Notes: generated from the letters alone by a model not told the origin. Positions 42,305 through 51,310 are shown, counted from the stretch's first letter. The stretch is DNA of 52,053 bases from Bradyrhizobium sp. Gha (GCF_900113735.1 NZ_FOQM01000050.1:1-52053); one strand, 5' to 3'. Numbers and translations: made by a program.

Positions 42305-43864
42305 GTGCAGTTTCTGTTCCGGGACCATCTTCTCGACACCGACTTGCGCGAGCTGAGCCGCGAGCAGGTTCCGGTTGCCGTGGAACCGCAGGTCTTTGAC
42401 CTTGTCGTCCATCTCATGGAAAACCGCGACCGCGTCGTCACCAAGGACGAGCTGATCGACAAGATCTGGCACGGCCGCAGCGTCTCCGAATCGACATTGA
42501 CCAGCCGGATCAATGCCGCGCGCAAGGCGATCGGCGACAATGGCGCGAACCAGGCGCTGATCCGTACTATCGCGCGCAAGGGATTTCGCTTCGTCGGCAG
42601 TGTCGAGACCAAGTCCGGGACGATAACGGTGGAACCGCGCCGCAGCGTCACACCGTCGCAGCCCGCACTCGTGCCCCCGGACCGCCCGGCGATCGCCGTG
42701 CTACCCTTCACCAATATGAGCGGCGATCGCGAGCAGGATTATTTCTCGGACGGCATCAGCGAAGACATCATCACCGCACTGTCGAAGCTGCGCTGGTTCT
42801 TCGTCGTCGCGCGCAACTCCTCTTTTGTCTACAAGGGCCGCGCCGTGCATCTCCGGGAGATCGCGCGCGAGCTCGGCGTCCGCTATGTGCTCGAAGGCAG
42901 CGTCCGGCGAAGTGGCGATCGCGTGCGCATTTCCGCCCAGCTCAACGACGCCTCGACCGGCAGCCATCTCTGGGCCGAGCGCTACGACCGCGAGCTCGCC
43001 GACATCTTTGCCGTACAGGACGAGATCACGGAAGCCATCGTCGCCGCGATCGAGCCGCAGCTCTACGCTGCCGAGAGTTTTCGCGCCCAGCAGAAGCCGC
43101 CAGGCAGTCTCGACGCCTGGGACTTCCTGATGCGCGCGCTGTCGCGCTACTGGCGCATCACGCGCGAGGACAATGCGTCGGCGCAGGCGCTGCTCGGGAA
43201 GGCAATCGCGATCGATCCCGCCTATGGCAAGGCGCTGGGCTTGCTCGCGACCAGCCACATCTTCGGTGCCCATATGGGCTGGGCCGACATGGGCGCGACT
43301 GTCCCCGTCGCGGAAGCCGCGGCGCTCGCGGCCGTGGAGGCCGATCGCGATGATGCCTGGGCCCATCACGGCCTCGCCTACACTTATCTGTTCTGCCGTC
43401 GCTTCGACGATGCGCTGGCGGAATTCGAGCTGGCCCTGACTCTCAATCCGAACTTCGCGATGGCGCACGCCTTCTACGGCGTCACCCTGTGCTACGTCGG
43501 ACGGTGGCAGGACGGCGATGCCGCCGCACGCCACGCGCTGCAGCTCAGCCCGCGCGATCCGCTCGCCGCGATCTATTGCGGTGTGGCGGGCTACGCCCAG
43601 TTCATCGGGCACAATTACGAGGACGCCATGCAGATGGCTCGGGAATCGATGCGGCAGCGGGCCGATTTCGTCGGCGCGCATCGCGTCATGGCTGCGGCTG
43701 CCGGCATGTCAGGTGACCCCGCACTTGCTGCTTCCGCGCTGGAAGGATTGCGCCGCGCCCAGCCCGGCATCTCGCTCGCCTGGATCACGCGGGAGCTGCC
43801 GATGCTGCGGGAAGAGGACCGCGCGCATTATCTGGAAGGATTTCGACGCGCGGGAATGAAGTGA
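42305..43864 (+). CDS. Winged-helix / TolB-like / TPR regulator (first of two paralogues)
   Basis: The 519-residue protein has an OmpR/CadC-type winged helix (about 10-100, with VEPQVFDLVVHLMENRDRVV and KAIGDNGANQALIRTIARKG). A TolB-like/FlgO-like domain follows (about 120-255, starting RPAIAVLPFTNMSGDREQDY). C-terminal tetratricopeptide repeats (about 290-510) contain AWAHHGLAYTYLFCRRFDDA and similar helical pairs. Unlike CadC there is no membrane helix between the DNA-binding and sensory parts, so it is probably cytoplasmic. The start GTG 42305 lacks a strong ribosome site. Its near-twin at 45398-46948 shares all domains and many identical blocks. The two flank the GFA-like and methyltransferase genes, which are candidate targets. 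Confidence 0.85.
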   Translation: MQFLFRDHLLDTDLRELSREQVPVAVEPQVFDLVVHLMENRDRVVTKDELIDKIWHGRSVSESTLTSRINAARKAIGDNGANQALIRTIARKGFRFVGSVETKSGTITVEPRRSVTPSQPALVPPDRPAIAVLPFTNMSGDREQDYFSDGISEDIITALSKLRWFFVVARNSSFVYKGRAVHLREIARELGVRYVLEGSVRRSGDRVRISAQLNDASTGSHLWAERYDRELADIFAVQDEITEAIVAAIEPQLYAAESFRAQQKPPGSLDAWDFLMRALSRYWRITREDNASAQALLGKAIAIDPAYGKALGLLATSHIFGAHMGWADMGATVPVAEAAALAAVEADRDDAWAHHGLAYTYLFCRRFDDALAEFELALTLNPNFAMAHAFYGVTLCYVGRWQDGDAAARHALQLSPRDPLAAIYCGVAGYAQFIGHNYEDAMQMARESMRQRADFVGAHRVMAAAAGMSGDPALAASALEGLRRAQPGISLAWITRELPMLREEDRAHYLEGFRRAGMK

Positions 43865-43957
43865 GGTTTCCCCTCACCCTTCGCGCCCGAGACGACGCTT
43901 CGCATCGCTCGGGCGCGTCGGCCGTTCCGCGCAGGCATGGAGAGGGAAACAATAACC

Positions 43958-44380
43958 CTACTCCTGCATCATCTCGCCACTGCCGCCGAACTCGGCGGGG
44001 AAATCCTTCAGCTTGGGCAGGCCGTCCCGTATCGGCAGCACCGTCTCGGAATAGTTGACATGAACGCCGGGTTGGAAGGCGAGCGTCGGGATGGTGGCGG
44101 TGAATACGTCGATCAAATCGAGCGGCGGGTGATTGGTCATCAGATGACCGCCGCATTTCCTGCAATATTTCCGCTCGCTGAGCGGAGTCTTGGCGAAGGT
44201 CTCGACGTTCTGCGCGCCTTCGGTGATGCGCACGGCTTCTGGCTTCCACAGGCTGAAGGCGTTCACCGGTCCGCCCGACCACGAGCGGCAGGAACGGCAA
44301 TGGCAATAGCCCATCGCTTCCGGCGCGCCGGTGACCTCGACCGTGACTGCGCCACAGAAGCAGCGTCCGACATGTTTCAT
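43958..44380 (-). CDS. GFA-family (glutathione-dependent formaldehyde-activating-like) zinc protein
   Basis: The 140-residue single-domain protein has a complete GFA/CENP-V fold zinc pattern. Cys7 and Cys9 are in GRCFCGAV, Cys26, Cys28 and Cys31 in YCHCRSCRSW, and Cys73 and Cys76 in KYCRKCGGHL. In Gfa the cysteines bind structural and catalytic zinc and promote S-hydroxymethylglutathione formation; most relatives are uncharacterised. An open frame continues upstream, but ATG 44380 begins the fold and has a GGAG site. It lies downstream of the methyltransferase gene on the same strand (95 bp), so co-transcription is likely. A link to one-carbon or thiol metabolism would fit. Confidence 0.88.
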   Translation of the reverse strand: MKHVGRCFCGAVTVEVTGAPEAMGYCHCRSCRSWSGGPVNAFSLWKPEAVRITEGAQNVETFAKTPLSERKYCRKCGGHLMTNHPPLDLIDVFTATIPTLAFQPGVHVNYSETVLPIRDGLPKLKDFPAEFGGSGEMMQE

Positions 44381-44475
44381 CTTGGTTATCTCCTGAGATG
44401 GAAATTGGGATCGCATTTCTTTTAGTCCGGCTGCGCGTTCTCCATTCGGCGGACGCACAGCCAAGGACGCGGCAG

Positions 44476-45264
44476 CTAGACTGATCGGCGCCAGGGAATA
44501 AGCATCGACACCCGTTGTTTGTACTGCCGGTATTCGTCGCCGAAGAGATCTGTGAGATCGTGCTCCTCCAGCGCAATACCGACGAGGATATAGCCGGTGG
44601 TCACGGCCGCGAACAGCAGATGGCCAGCGGTCATGGTCGGCGCCGCCCAGAAGGCGATGATGAAGCCGAGATAGATCGGATGACGGACGAATCTGTAGAG
44701 CAGTGGCGTCTTGAACCGCGCCGGCCCGGTCTGCTTGCCGACGAGATGGTTGGTCACCTGATGCAGGCCGAACAGTTCGAAATGATTGATCATGAAGGTC
44801 GAGGTGAACACCAGCACCCAGCCCGTGAACGACAGCGTGACCAGCGTCACGGCAAGATCGGGACTGTCGACGTCCCATACGACCGCCGGGAGCGGACGCC
44901 ACTGCCAGAACAGGAGGAGCAATGACAGGCTCGCGAACAGGACGTAGGTCGATCGCTCGACCGGCTTGGGGACGAACTGCGTCCACCACGCCTTGAAGCG
45001 TCGGCGCGCCATCACGCTGTGTTGAACGGCGAACAGCGCCATCAGTAGCAAATTGATGATCACGGCTTCGGCGCTCGGCGTGTCGGTTCCCGTGTCGATG
45101 GTCTTCGGCACCACCAGCCCCATCACAAAGCCGACGGCATAAAGAATGGTGACGAAAAACACGAGATACGCCGCAATTCCGTAAAGGAAGGCGATGAACT
45201 TGAAAATGCGTGAGCCCGTAACCTCCGGGCCTATGGAATCAACCTGATGATCGAGTTGGGTCAT
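44476..45264 (-). CDS. Probable methanethiol S-methyltransferase (MddA/NnrU-like membrane methyltransferase)
   Basis: The 262-residue inner-membrane protein has about six hydrophobic segments. The C-terminal half carries the isoprenylcysteine-methyltransferase-like SAM-binding signature FVRHPIYLGFIIAFWAAPTM, then a helix, then ALEEHDLTDLFGDEYRQYKQ and a final VSMLIPW. This layout matches MddA, which methylates methanethiol to dimethyl sulfide and is known from Bradyrhizobium among others; the broader NnrU family is the alternative. ATG 45264 has GGAG upstream, whereas the frame further upstream encodes nothing family-like. It is followed by the GFA-like gene and is divergent from the second regulator gene, whose start lies 133 bp away. 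Confidence 0.72.
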   Translation of the reverse strand: MTQLDHQVDSIGPEVTGSRIFKFIAFLYGIAAYLVFFVTILYAVGFVMGLVVPKTIDTGTDTPSAEAVIINLLLMALFAVQHSVMARRRFKAWWTQFVPKPVERSTYVLFASLSLLLLFWQWRPLPAVVWDVDSPDLAVTLVTLSFTGWVLVFTSTFMINHFELFGLHQVTNHLVGKQTGPARFKTPLLYRFVRHPIYLGFIIAFWAAPTMTAGHLLFAAVTTGYILVGIALEEHDLTDLFGDEYRQYKQRVSMLIPWRRSV

Positions 45265-45397
45265 AGAAAGCTCCGTTGTGCCGAGGCATCGGCACTGTTT
45301 GGTCTCTGCACCATGCCGGACCGGACGGGCGCAGACTTTCGCGGACGGTTGATTTTCGCCTGAGACGACTTTGATTTTTGCTTGAGGCGACAGAAAC

Positions 45398-46948
45398 GTG
45401 CGATTTCTCTTTGAAAACAACGTGCTCGACGGTGACCTGCGCGAGCTGACCTGCGCCGGGACGGCCGTGCCGCTGCAGCCGCAGGTTTTCGATCTCTTGC
45501 TCTACCTCGTCGCGGAACGCGCCCGCGTCGTCAGCAAGGATGATCTGATCAGCCAGATCTGGAGCGACCGCATCGTTTCGGATTCGGCGCTGAACAGCCG
45601 GATCAATGCTGCGCGTAAGGCGCTTGGCGACGACGGCGCCACGCAGCGGCTGATCAAGACGATCCCGCGCAAGGGCTTTCGTTTCGTCGGCGAAGTCCGG
45701 GTAGAGGTGGCAGCAAAGCCCGCGCCGACCACGGCCGCACCCGCCGCGGCGCGCGTCGCGACGGACCGCCCGGGCATCGCCGTGCTCGCCTTCGAGAACA
45801 TGAGCGGCGATCCCGACCAGGACTACTTCGGCGATGGCATCAGCGAGGACATCCTCACCGCGCTGTCGAAGCAACGGTGGTTCCTGGTGATCGCCCGCAA
45901 CTCGTCCTTCACCTACAAGGGCCGCGCGGTCCACATCAAGCAGATCGCCGAAGAGCTCGGCGTTCGCTACATCGTCGAGGGCAGCGTGCGCAAGGTGGAC
46001 AACCGCGTCCGCATCACCGCGCAACTCAACGACGCCACAAACGGCGTCCATCTCTGGGCCGAACGCTACGACCGCGAGCTGGTCGACGTCTTCGCCGTTC
46101 AGGACGACATCACCGAGCGGATCGTCGCGGCGATCGAGCCGCAGATCCATGCAGCGGAGAATTTTCGCGCGCACCGGAAGCCGCCTTCGAGCCTGGACGC
46201 CTGGGACTTGCTGATGCGGGCGCTGTCGCACTACTGGCGGGTGACGCCGCAGGACCACGCCGTGGCGCAAAAGCTGCTGGAGCGGGCGATCGCGATCGAT
46301 CCTGACTACGGGCAAGCACTGGCGGTGCTGGCGGCAAGTCACATGTTCGGCGTGCACCTGGGCTGGGCGGAACTCACCACGACAGCACCGATTGCGGAGA
46401 ACGCGGCGTTAGCAGCGATGCGCTGCGACCACGAGGATGCCTGGGCCCATGCCGCACTCGGCAGCGTTTGCTTCTCGACGCGCCGGCATGCCGATGCGCT
46501 GTCCGAGTTCGAACAGGCGCTGGCACTCAATCCAAACTTTTCGCTGGCGCAGGGCTATTATGCGCTGGCGCTGTCGTATGCCGGACGCCCCAACGAGTCG
46601 TTCGAGGCGGCGCAGAAAGCGATCAGGCTCTCACCACGCGATCCGTCGCTCGCGATCTACTACGGCATCGCCGGCTATGCGCGCTTCACCGAGCGGCGTT
46701 ATGACGAGGCCATCGCGCTCGCGCGCGAGGCGATCCGCCATCGTGGCGATCTCACGGGTGCCTATCGCGTGCTCGCCGTCTCAGCCGGCATGACCGGCGA
46801 CAGCGCGCTTGCGGACATGGCTCTGCAACAGCTCCGCCGTACCCAACCCAAGATTTCGCTGCATTGGATCGCGACGCAGCTGCCATGGGCCAATGACGCG
46901 GATCGCGAACATTATCTGGAAGGATTTCGGCGCGCGGGATTGCAGTAG
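45398..46948 (+). CDS. Winged-helix / TolB-like / TPR regulator (second paralogue)
   Basis: The 516-residue twin of 42305-43864 has the same architecture: winged helix (about 10-100, with LQPQVFDLLLYLVAERARVV), TolB-like domain (about 120-250, starting RPGIAVLAFENMSGDPDQDY) and TPR-rich C-terminus (about 290-510). Shared blocks include QDYF-DGISEDI-TALSK, RNSSF-YKGRAVH and the identical ending YLEGFRRAG. No membrane helix is seen. It starts at GTG 45398, divergent from the methyltransferase gene with 133 bp between, an arrangement typical of a regulator and its target. The pair probably arose by tandem duplication, with the methyltransferase and GFA genes caught between. Confidence 0.85.
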   Translation: MRFLFENNVLDGDLRELTCAGTAVPLQPQVFDLLLYLVAERARVVSKDDLISQIWSDRIVSDSALNSRINAARKALGDDGATQRLIKTIPRKGFRFVGEVRVEVAAKPAPTTAAPAAARVATDRPGIAVLAFENMSGDPDQDYFGDGISEDILTALSKQRWFLVIARNSSFTYKGRAVHIKQIAEELGVRYIVEGSVRKVDNRVRITAQLNDATNGVHLWAERYDRELVDVFAVQDDITERIVAAIEPQIHAAENFRAHRKPPSSLDAWDLLMRALSHYWRVTPQDHAVAQKLLERAIAIDPDYGQALAVLAASHMFGVHLGWAELTTTAPIAENAALAAMRCDHEDAWAHAALGSVCFSTRRHADALSEFEQALALNPNFSLAQGYYALALSYAGRPNESFEAAQKAIRLSPRDPSLAIYYGIAGYARFTERRYDEAIALAREAIRHRGDLTGAYRVLAVSAGMTGDSALADMALQQLRRTQPKISLHWIATQLPWANDADREHYLEGFRRAGLQ

Positions 46949-46969
46949 AAGCGCCCGTTCCTGACGGGG

Positions 46970-47212
46970 CTACTTGCTCTTCACCGGGATCGACTTCGCC
47001 GGCGGCTCCTGTTCCCATTCCTTGCCGGCGCGAGGACCGTTGAGATCGCCGGTGAGACCGATGAGCTGGCTGGGCGCGGCGTCGAGCGTATGCTGCCAGG
47101 TCTGGCGACTGCGCAGCCGCTCGGCGAAGCGGGTTTGGCGCCCGAGGCCGCTCTTGCATTGTCGATTGACGCCAGCGGTGCGGTTCGCACCGAACGCTGG
47201 CGCGCCTGGCAA
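46970..47212 (-). CDS. Possible small hypothetical protein (weak)
   Basis: This is an open frame of 80 codons starting at TTG directly after the stop of the next upstream minus-strand gene. It contains QTRFAERLRSRQTWQHTLDA and a charged tail ending SIPVKSK. No family is recognised, the start codon is rare and no ribosome site is clear. It may be translated by coupling to the upstream gene or may simply be non-coding. The gap between the convergent regulator gene and the upstream small secreted protein is otherwise empty. Confidence 0.3.
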   Translation of the reverse strand: MPGAPAFGANRTAGVNRQCKSGLGRQTRFAERLRSRQTWQHTLDAAPSQLIGLTGDLNGPRAGKEWEQEPPAKSIPVKSK

Positions 47213-47503
47213 TCACCTGAGGGGCGGATTGGTGTTGCTCCAGGTCGGGACTGCGTTGGTGACGCCGACCGACGGCCAATTATACGTTCCGATCGAGGGC
47301 GCCGTGACGGTTCCAATCGACGGTCCGGACGACCCATAGGTTCTTGGCTGCGTCGCGGTCACGGCGGAGCTTCCGTAGGTCGGGACCATCACGTCCGTGC
47401 TGTAATGCAGGCTCGACCGATGCTTCTTCGCTTCAGCCGCGAAAGGCGCCACCACCAACCCGGCCGCGACGAGCGCGGCTAGGGCGATTCTCATCGTTGT
47501 CAT
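47213..47503 (-). CDS. Small secreted hypothetical protein
   Basis: The 96-residue protein has a signal peptide (MTTMRIALAALVAAGLVVAP, cleavage after FAAEA). The short basic mature start KKHRSSLHYSTDVMVPTYG is followed by a Ser/Thr/Pro/Gly-rich tail with repeats of TYGSSGPSIGTVTAPSIGTY type, which looks unstructured. GAGGGG lies nine bases before ATG 47503; an ATG at 47509 is too close to that site. No family is recognised. Such short secreted low-complexity proteins are frequent in Bradyrhizobium and are often lineage-specific. Confidence 0.6.
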   Translation of the reverse strand: MTTMRIALAALVAAGLVVAPFAAEAKKHRSSLHYSTDVMVPTYGSSAVTATQPRTYGSSGPSIGTVTAPSIGTYNWPSVGVTNAVPTWSNTNPPLR

Positions 47504-47687
47504 GACCATTCCCCTCGTTCGCTGCGGGCCCGTAAGTGATGTGTTCATTCGCGGGAGAATTCCCATAGCTCGCCGTTCATAATTCCGTGCGCGCGCAGGT
47601 GCCGGAACACTGTGATACGGCACGATCGGCCCCGACACACTATGACGAACGTGTCGCCTTCGGATCGACCCGAATCAGCGTTAGTGC

Positions 47688-48041
47688 ATGACGTTCAGAG
47701 CCTTCCTGGACGCGAACGGCATGACCGGCCCCGAACTGAAGCAACTCCGCGACGACCTCTCCGACGCGCTCGGGCGCAAGCTCACCGCGGCCGACATGGC
47801 GAAGCTGTGTGCACTGCCGGAGAACGGCGGCGCCGACACGATCCGGCGCTGGGAGGTGCGCGGCCCGACGCCGGCCGCGACCAAGGTGCTGCGCGTGCTC
47901 GCAATGGCGAGCGATCGCTATCCGATCCTGGAGAAGTTCGACGTCTTCGATCGCCACGACATACGCGAGGAAGACCGGCCCGCGAAGCGTGCGGCGTTCC
48001 GTGCGCAGATGCGCGAGGAGGTGCGGCGGCGTCTTGGTTAA
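47688..48041 (+). CDS. Small helix-turn-helix-like hypothetical protein
   Basis: The 117-residue helical soluble protein has an N-terminal region MTGPELKQLRDDLSDALGRK with the spacing of a first helix of an XRE-like fold. It is followed by DTIRRWEVRGPTPAATKVLR, in which the recognition helix seems to be replaced by a W-E-xxG-xxP-type motif common in plasmid-addiction-like HTH proteins. The C-terminus is strongly charged (KRAAFRAQMREEVRRRLG). There is no convincing ribosome site before ATG 47688. A DNA-binding role is a guess from this pattern. Confidence 0.6.
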   Translation: MTFRAFLDANGMTGPELKQLRDDLSDALGRKLTAADMAKLCALPENGGADTIRRWEVRGPTPAATKVLRVLAMASDRYPILEKFDVFDRHDIREEDRPAKRAAFRAQMREEVRRRLG

Positions 48042-48099
48042 CGGGACACGCGCGCAAGTTACCGCAGTCAGCGCGCATTAAACCTTCCTTCACCACTTC

Positions 48100-48115
48100 T
48101 TAAGCCGCCATTAAG
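48100..48115 (+). promoter_or_regulatory. CtrA-like binding site upstream of the outer-membrane protein gene
   Basis: TTAAGCCGCCATTAA is an exact TTAA-N7-TTAA, the core of the alphaproteobacterial CtrA recognition sequence; the following base is G instead of the preferred C. It lies 150-165 bp before the porin start, and AT-rich sequence that could be the promoter follows. Only a motif match is seen. Confidence 0.45.
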
Positions 48116-48263
48116 CACGAAAATCATTTATGCCCCAATAAGTTAAGTTGGGCGCTCTGATGCCACGCATGTGACAGCATTTTCGTCAAAAGCGAGCTAT
48201 CTGCAAAACCAAAGCGGCGCGGGCTGCGCGCCTGCCGGGGACCTTAGTGTTGGAGTTAGGACG

Positions 48264-48986
48264 ATGAAGAAGATTCTGTTTGCGACGGTTGCGCTGCTCG
48301 CGGTGGGCGCGGCTGTGCCGGCGTTCGGTGCCGATCTCGGCGCCCGCCCCTATTACAACAAGGCGCCGGCCTACGCCGCGCCGATCTACAACTGGACCGG
48401 TTTCTACATCGGCGGCCACATCGGCGGCGCGTTCTCCAGCGACAGCAATTTCAACGGTCTCTCCACCGGCAACAACGGCAACGGCCGTTTCCTCGGGGGT
48501 TTGCAGGCCGGTGCGGACTGGCAGCTCAATCCGAACTTCGTGGTCGGCGCCGAAGCCCAGTATTCCTGGCTCTCCGGCAATGTCGGCGCGGTGTTCCCGG
48601 GCGGCGTGGCCTACACCAACGACCAGCGCGGCCTCGGCTCGATCACCGGCCGCGTCGGCTACACCTGGGGCCCGGGCCTGCTCTACGTGAAGGGCGGCTA
48701 CGCCTATTCCGACAACAACGAGAAGGTGACGGTCGGCGGCGTGCCGGCAGCCTTCGTGATCGACGGCAATCACAGCAGCGGCTACACCATCGGCGGCGGC
48801 CTCGAATACATGTTTGCCCCGAACTGGTCGGCCAAGGCGGAGTACCAGTATTACAATTTCGGCGATGCGCACTTCACCGGGGGTCCGCTGGTCGGCACCG
48901 GCAACTTCACCACCGACGACCACACCTTCAAGGCCGGCCTCAACTACCGCTTCAACTGGGCGAGCCCGGTCGTTGCGCGCTACTGA
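48264..48986 (+). CDS. Outer-membrane beta-barrel protein (Omp25/Omp31 type)
   Basis: The 240-residue protein has a signal peptide (MKKILFATVALLAVGAAVPA, cleavage after FGA). The mature chain starts DLGARPYYNKAPAYAAPIYN then WTGFYIGGHIGGAFSS, the hallmark of the rhizobial and Brucella Omp25/Omp31-like eight-stranded barrels. Alternating strands such as RVGYTWGPGLLYVKGGYAYS follow, and the chain ends with FKAGLNYRFNW-ASPVVARY, an aromatic-ended C-terminus recognised by the BAM complex. GGAGTTAGGA precedes ATG 48264. A rho-independent terminator follows directly and a CtrA-like site lies upstream, making a well-defined single-gene unit that is probably highly expressed. Confidence 0.93.
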   Translation: MKKILFATVALLAVGAAVPAFGADLGARPYYNKAPAYAAPIYNWTGFYIGGHIGGAFSSDSNFNGLSTGNNGNGRFLGGLQAGADWQLNPNFVVGAEAQYSWLSGNVGAVFPGGVAYTNDQRGLGSITGRVGYTWGPGLLYVKGGYAYSDNNEKVTVGGVPAAFVIDGNHSSGYTIGGGLEYMFAPNWSAKAEYQYYNFGDAHFTGGPLVGTGNFTTDDHTFKAGLNYRFNWASPVVARY

Positions 48987-49013
48987 TCGCGCCTGAAAAC
49001 ACTCGTCACGATC

Positions 49014-49046
49014 AAGGGCCGGCGGGATGCCGGCCCTTTGTTTTTT
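49014..49046 (+). terminator. Rho-independent terminator of the outer-membrane protein gene
   Basis: AAGGGCCGGC / GCCGGCCCTT is a perfect 10-bp stem with a GGGAT loop, followed by TGTTTTTT. It lies 28 bp after the porin stop and before the chemoreceptor promoter region. Confidence 0.9.
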
Positions 49047-49150
49047 CGCCCTGCGGAACTGCCAAACATTTGGGCAACTTGCGATTTTTTAACCCGGGCC
49101 AAGGATACTCGGCAGCGAAAAGACAAAGATTACGGTGTGGGGGAATTTCG

Positions 49151-51292
49151 ATGGCGATCCGTCTGAGCGTTGGCCGTTTCAAACCTCGTTTCAAAATGCC
49201 GAAATGGGGCCTGCGCGGCAGCCTGTTCGCGGCCTTCGCCGTGATCGCGGGCATGGCCCTCGTGATCGCAGCCGGCGCCGGCTTCGTGTTCAAGCATCTC
49301 GGCTCGACCATGATGGATTTGAGCGGCCGCGACATCCCGCGCCTCTCCGCCAGCCTTCAGCTCGCCTCGCAGAGCGCGACGCTCGCCGCACAGGGCCCCG
49401 GCCTGCTCGCCTCGCCCACCGATGATGCGCTGAACGAGCGCACCAAGAACATGAAGGAAATCCAGCAGCTCGCGATGGCCAAGCTCGGCGAGATCATCGA
49501 GCTCGGCGCCGACCAGCAGACCGCGAACGCGCTGCGCGATACCACCAAGAGCATCGATGAGGCCACGCAGAGCCTGGTGTCGGCGGCCCGCGAGCGGCTC
49601 GACACCGGCGCGCTGCACGACAAGCAGTATGAAGCGCTCCGGAAGGTCCAGCGTTCCTTTGTCGGCGCCGCCGGCCCGGCCATGCTCGATGCACAGACGC
49701 GCCTCAATGCGATCCTCGGCGCGGCGGAGGTGTCGGCCGACGATGCCACCGAAGCCGCCCGCACGGTCGCCCAGATCTCGACCATCTCCGCCAACGGCAA
49801 TCTGATGGCCGCCGACATGATGGCGGCGCTCTCCGCCAACAGCAGCGACACGCTTGACGCGATCGAGAAGGAATTCAAGACGACCCGCGACCGCGTCAAG
49901 TCCAACCTCGAGGACCTCCCGAACTTCCCCTCGATGCAAGCCGTGCGCGATGCGGTCGAGAAGCTGTTCGTCTTCGGTGAAGGCAAGACCGGCGTGTTCA
50001 AGATCCGCCAGAAGGAGCTCGACGCGATCGACTATGGCCAGACCATCCTGGACGAGACGCGCAAGCTCAATGTCGGGCTCGGAATCAGCGTGCAGGCGCT
50101 CGTCGACGGCGTGCAGAAGGAGACCAACGCGTCGACCTTCCAGGCGCGCCAGGAGATCTCGCTCGCCACGACCGCAATGCTGGCACTCGGCGCGCTCACC
50201 CTGATCGGCTCGGCGCTGTTCGTCTGGCTCTATGTCGGCCGCAACATCCTGCGCCGCATCAGCGAGCTTCAGCGCGCCATGCAGCTGCTCTCGGCCGGCG
50301 ACCTCGACACCGAGATCGTCCGCTCCCGCCAGAACGACGAGATCGGCGCCATGAAGGAAACCCTGACGGTGTTCCGCGACAGCATGATCGAGGCCCGCGC
50401 GCTCGCGAGCGAGCAGGACAAGGATCGCGCCGTCAAGGCCGAGCGCGCCGCGCAAATGGAAGCCAAGATCGCCGAGTTCGAGGGCACGGTGCGCACCGCG
50501 CTCGACAACCTCGCCCAATCGGCCAATTCGATGCAGTCGACGGCGCAGAGCATGTCGACCACCGCCGACCAGTCCAACGCCCTGGTCAACGCGGTTGCGT
50601 CCGCCGCGGAAGAGACCTCGGTCAACGTGCAGACCGTATCTTCCGGCACCGAACAGCTCTCGTCCTCGATCGAGGAGATCAGCAAGCAGGTCGTCACTTC
50701 GGCCGCGATCGCCAAGAAGGCGGTCGACGAAGCCGGCGCCACCGACGCCACGGTGCAAAGCCTCGCCGACAGCGCGAGCCGCATCAGCGTGGTGGTCGAC
50801 CTGATCCAGACCATCGCCTCGCAGACCAACCTGCTCGCACTCAACGCCACCATCGAGGCGGCGCGCGCGGGCGAGGCCGGCCGCGGCTTTGCGGTGGTTG
50901 CCTCCGAGGTGAAGAGCCTCGCGAGCCAGACCGCGAAGGCGACCGAGGAGATCCGCACCCAGATCGCCAGCATGCAGCAGGTCACGACCTCGGCCGTCGG
51001 CGCCATCCAGGGCATCGGCCGGATCATCGGCGAGATCAACGACGTCACCACGACCATCGCCGCCGCGGTCGAGGAACAGGGCGCAGCGACCCGCGAGATC
51101 GCCCGCAACATCCAGCACGCGGCCGGCGGAACCAGCGAGGTCTCCAGCAACATCGTCGGCGTCTCCACCGCTTCGGCCGAAGCGGGTGCCGCGGCCACGG
51201 AGGTGCTGAGTGCATCGGATGCACTCCGCCGCGAAGCCGACTTGCTGCGCGGAGAGATCCACGCGTTCCTCAACAACATGCGGGCGGCCTAA
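49151..51292 (+). CDS. Methyl-accepting chemotaxis protein
   Basis: The 713-residue chemoreceptor has a first membrane helix (about 24-46, SLFAAFAVIAGMALVIAAGA) and a large periplasmic helical sensor region (about 47-335). A second helix (about 338-362) is followed by a HAMP domain (about 363-415, RNILRRISELQRAMQLLSAG) and a long signalling coiled coil. The hairpin tip is present as SQTNLLALNATIEAARAGEA / GRGFAVVASEVKSLASQT (about 557-595), which contacts CheA and CheW. No C-terminal CheR-binding pentapeptide is seen. GGGGGAA precedes ATG 49151. The sensor resembles helical-bundle (4HB/NIT-like) types, and the ligand is unknown. No other chemotaxis gene is in the window. Confidence 0.94.
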   Translation: MAIRLSVGRFKPRFKMPKWGLRGSLFAAFAVIAGMALVIAAGAGFVFKHLGSTMMDLSGRDIPRLSASLQLASQSATLAAQGPGLLASPTDDALNERTKNMKEIQQLAMAKLGEIIELGADQQTANALRDTTKSIDEATQSLVSAARERLDTGALHDKQYEALRKVQRSFVGAAGPAMLDAQTRLNAILGAAEVSADDATEAARTVAQISTISANGNLMAADMMAALSANSSDTLDAIEKEFKTTRDRVKSNLEDLPNFPSMQAVRDAVEKLFVFGEGKTGVFKIRQKELDAIDYGQTILDETRKLNVGLGISVQALVDGVQKETNASTFQARQEISLATTAMLALGALTLIGSALFVWLYVGRNILRRISELQRAMQLLSAGDLDTEIVRSRQNDEIGAMKETLTVFRDSMIEARALASEQDKDRAVKAERAAQMEAKIAEFEGTVRTALDNLAQSANSMQSTAQSMSTTADQSNALVNAVASAAEETSVNVQTVSSGTEQLSSSIEEISKQVVTSAAIAKKAVDEAGATDATVQSLADSASRISVVVDLIQTIASQTNLLALNATIEAARAGEAGRGFAVVASEVKSLASQTAKATEEIRTQIASMQQVTTSAVGAIQGIGRIIGEINDVTTTIAAAVEEQGAATREIARNIQHAAGGTSEVSSNIVGVSTASAEAGAAATEVLSASDALRREADLLRGEIHAFLNNMRAA

Positions 51293-51310
51293 GCCACACG
51301 GGGACTCCTG

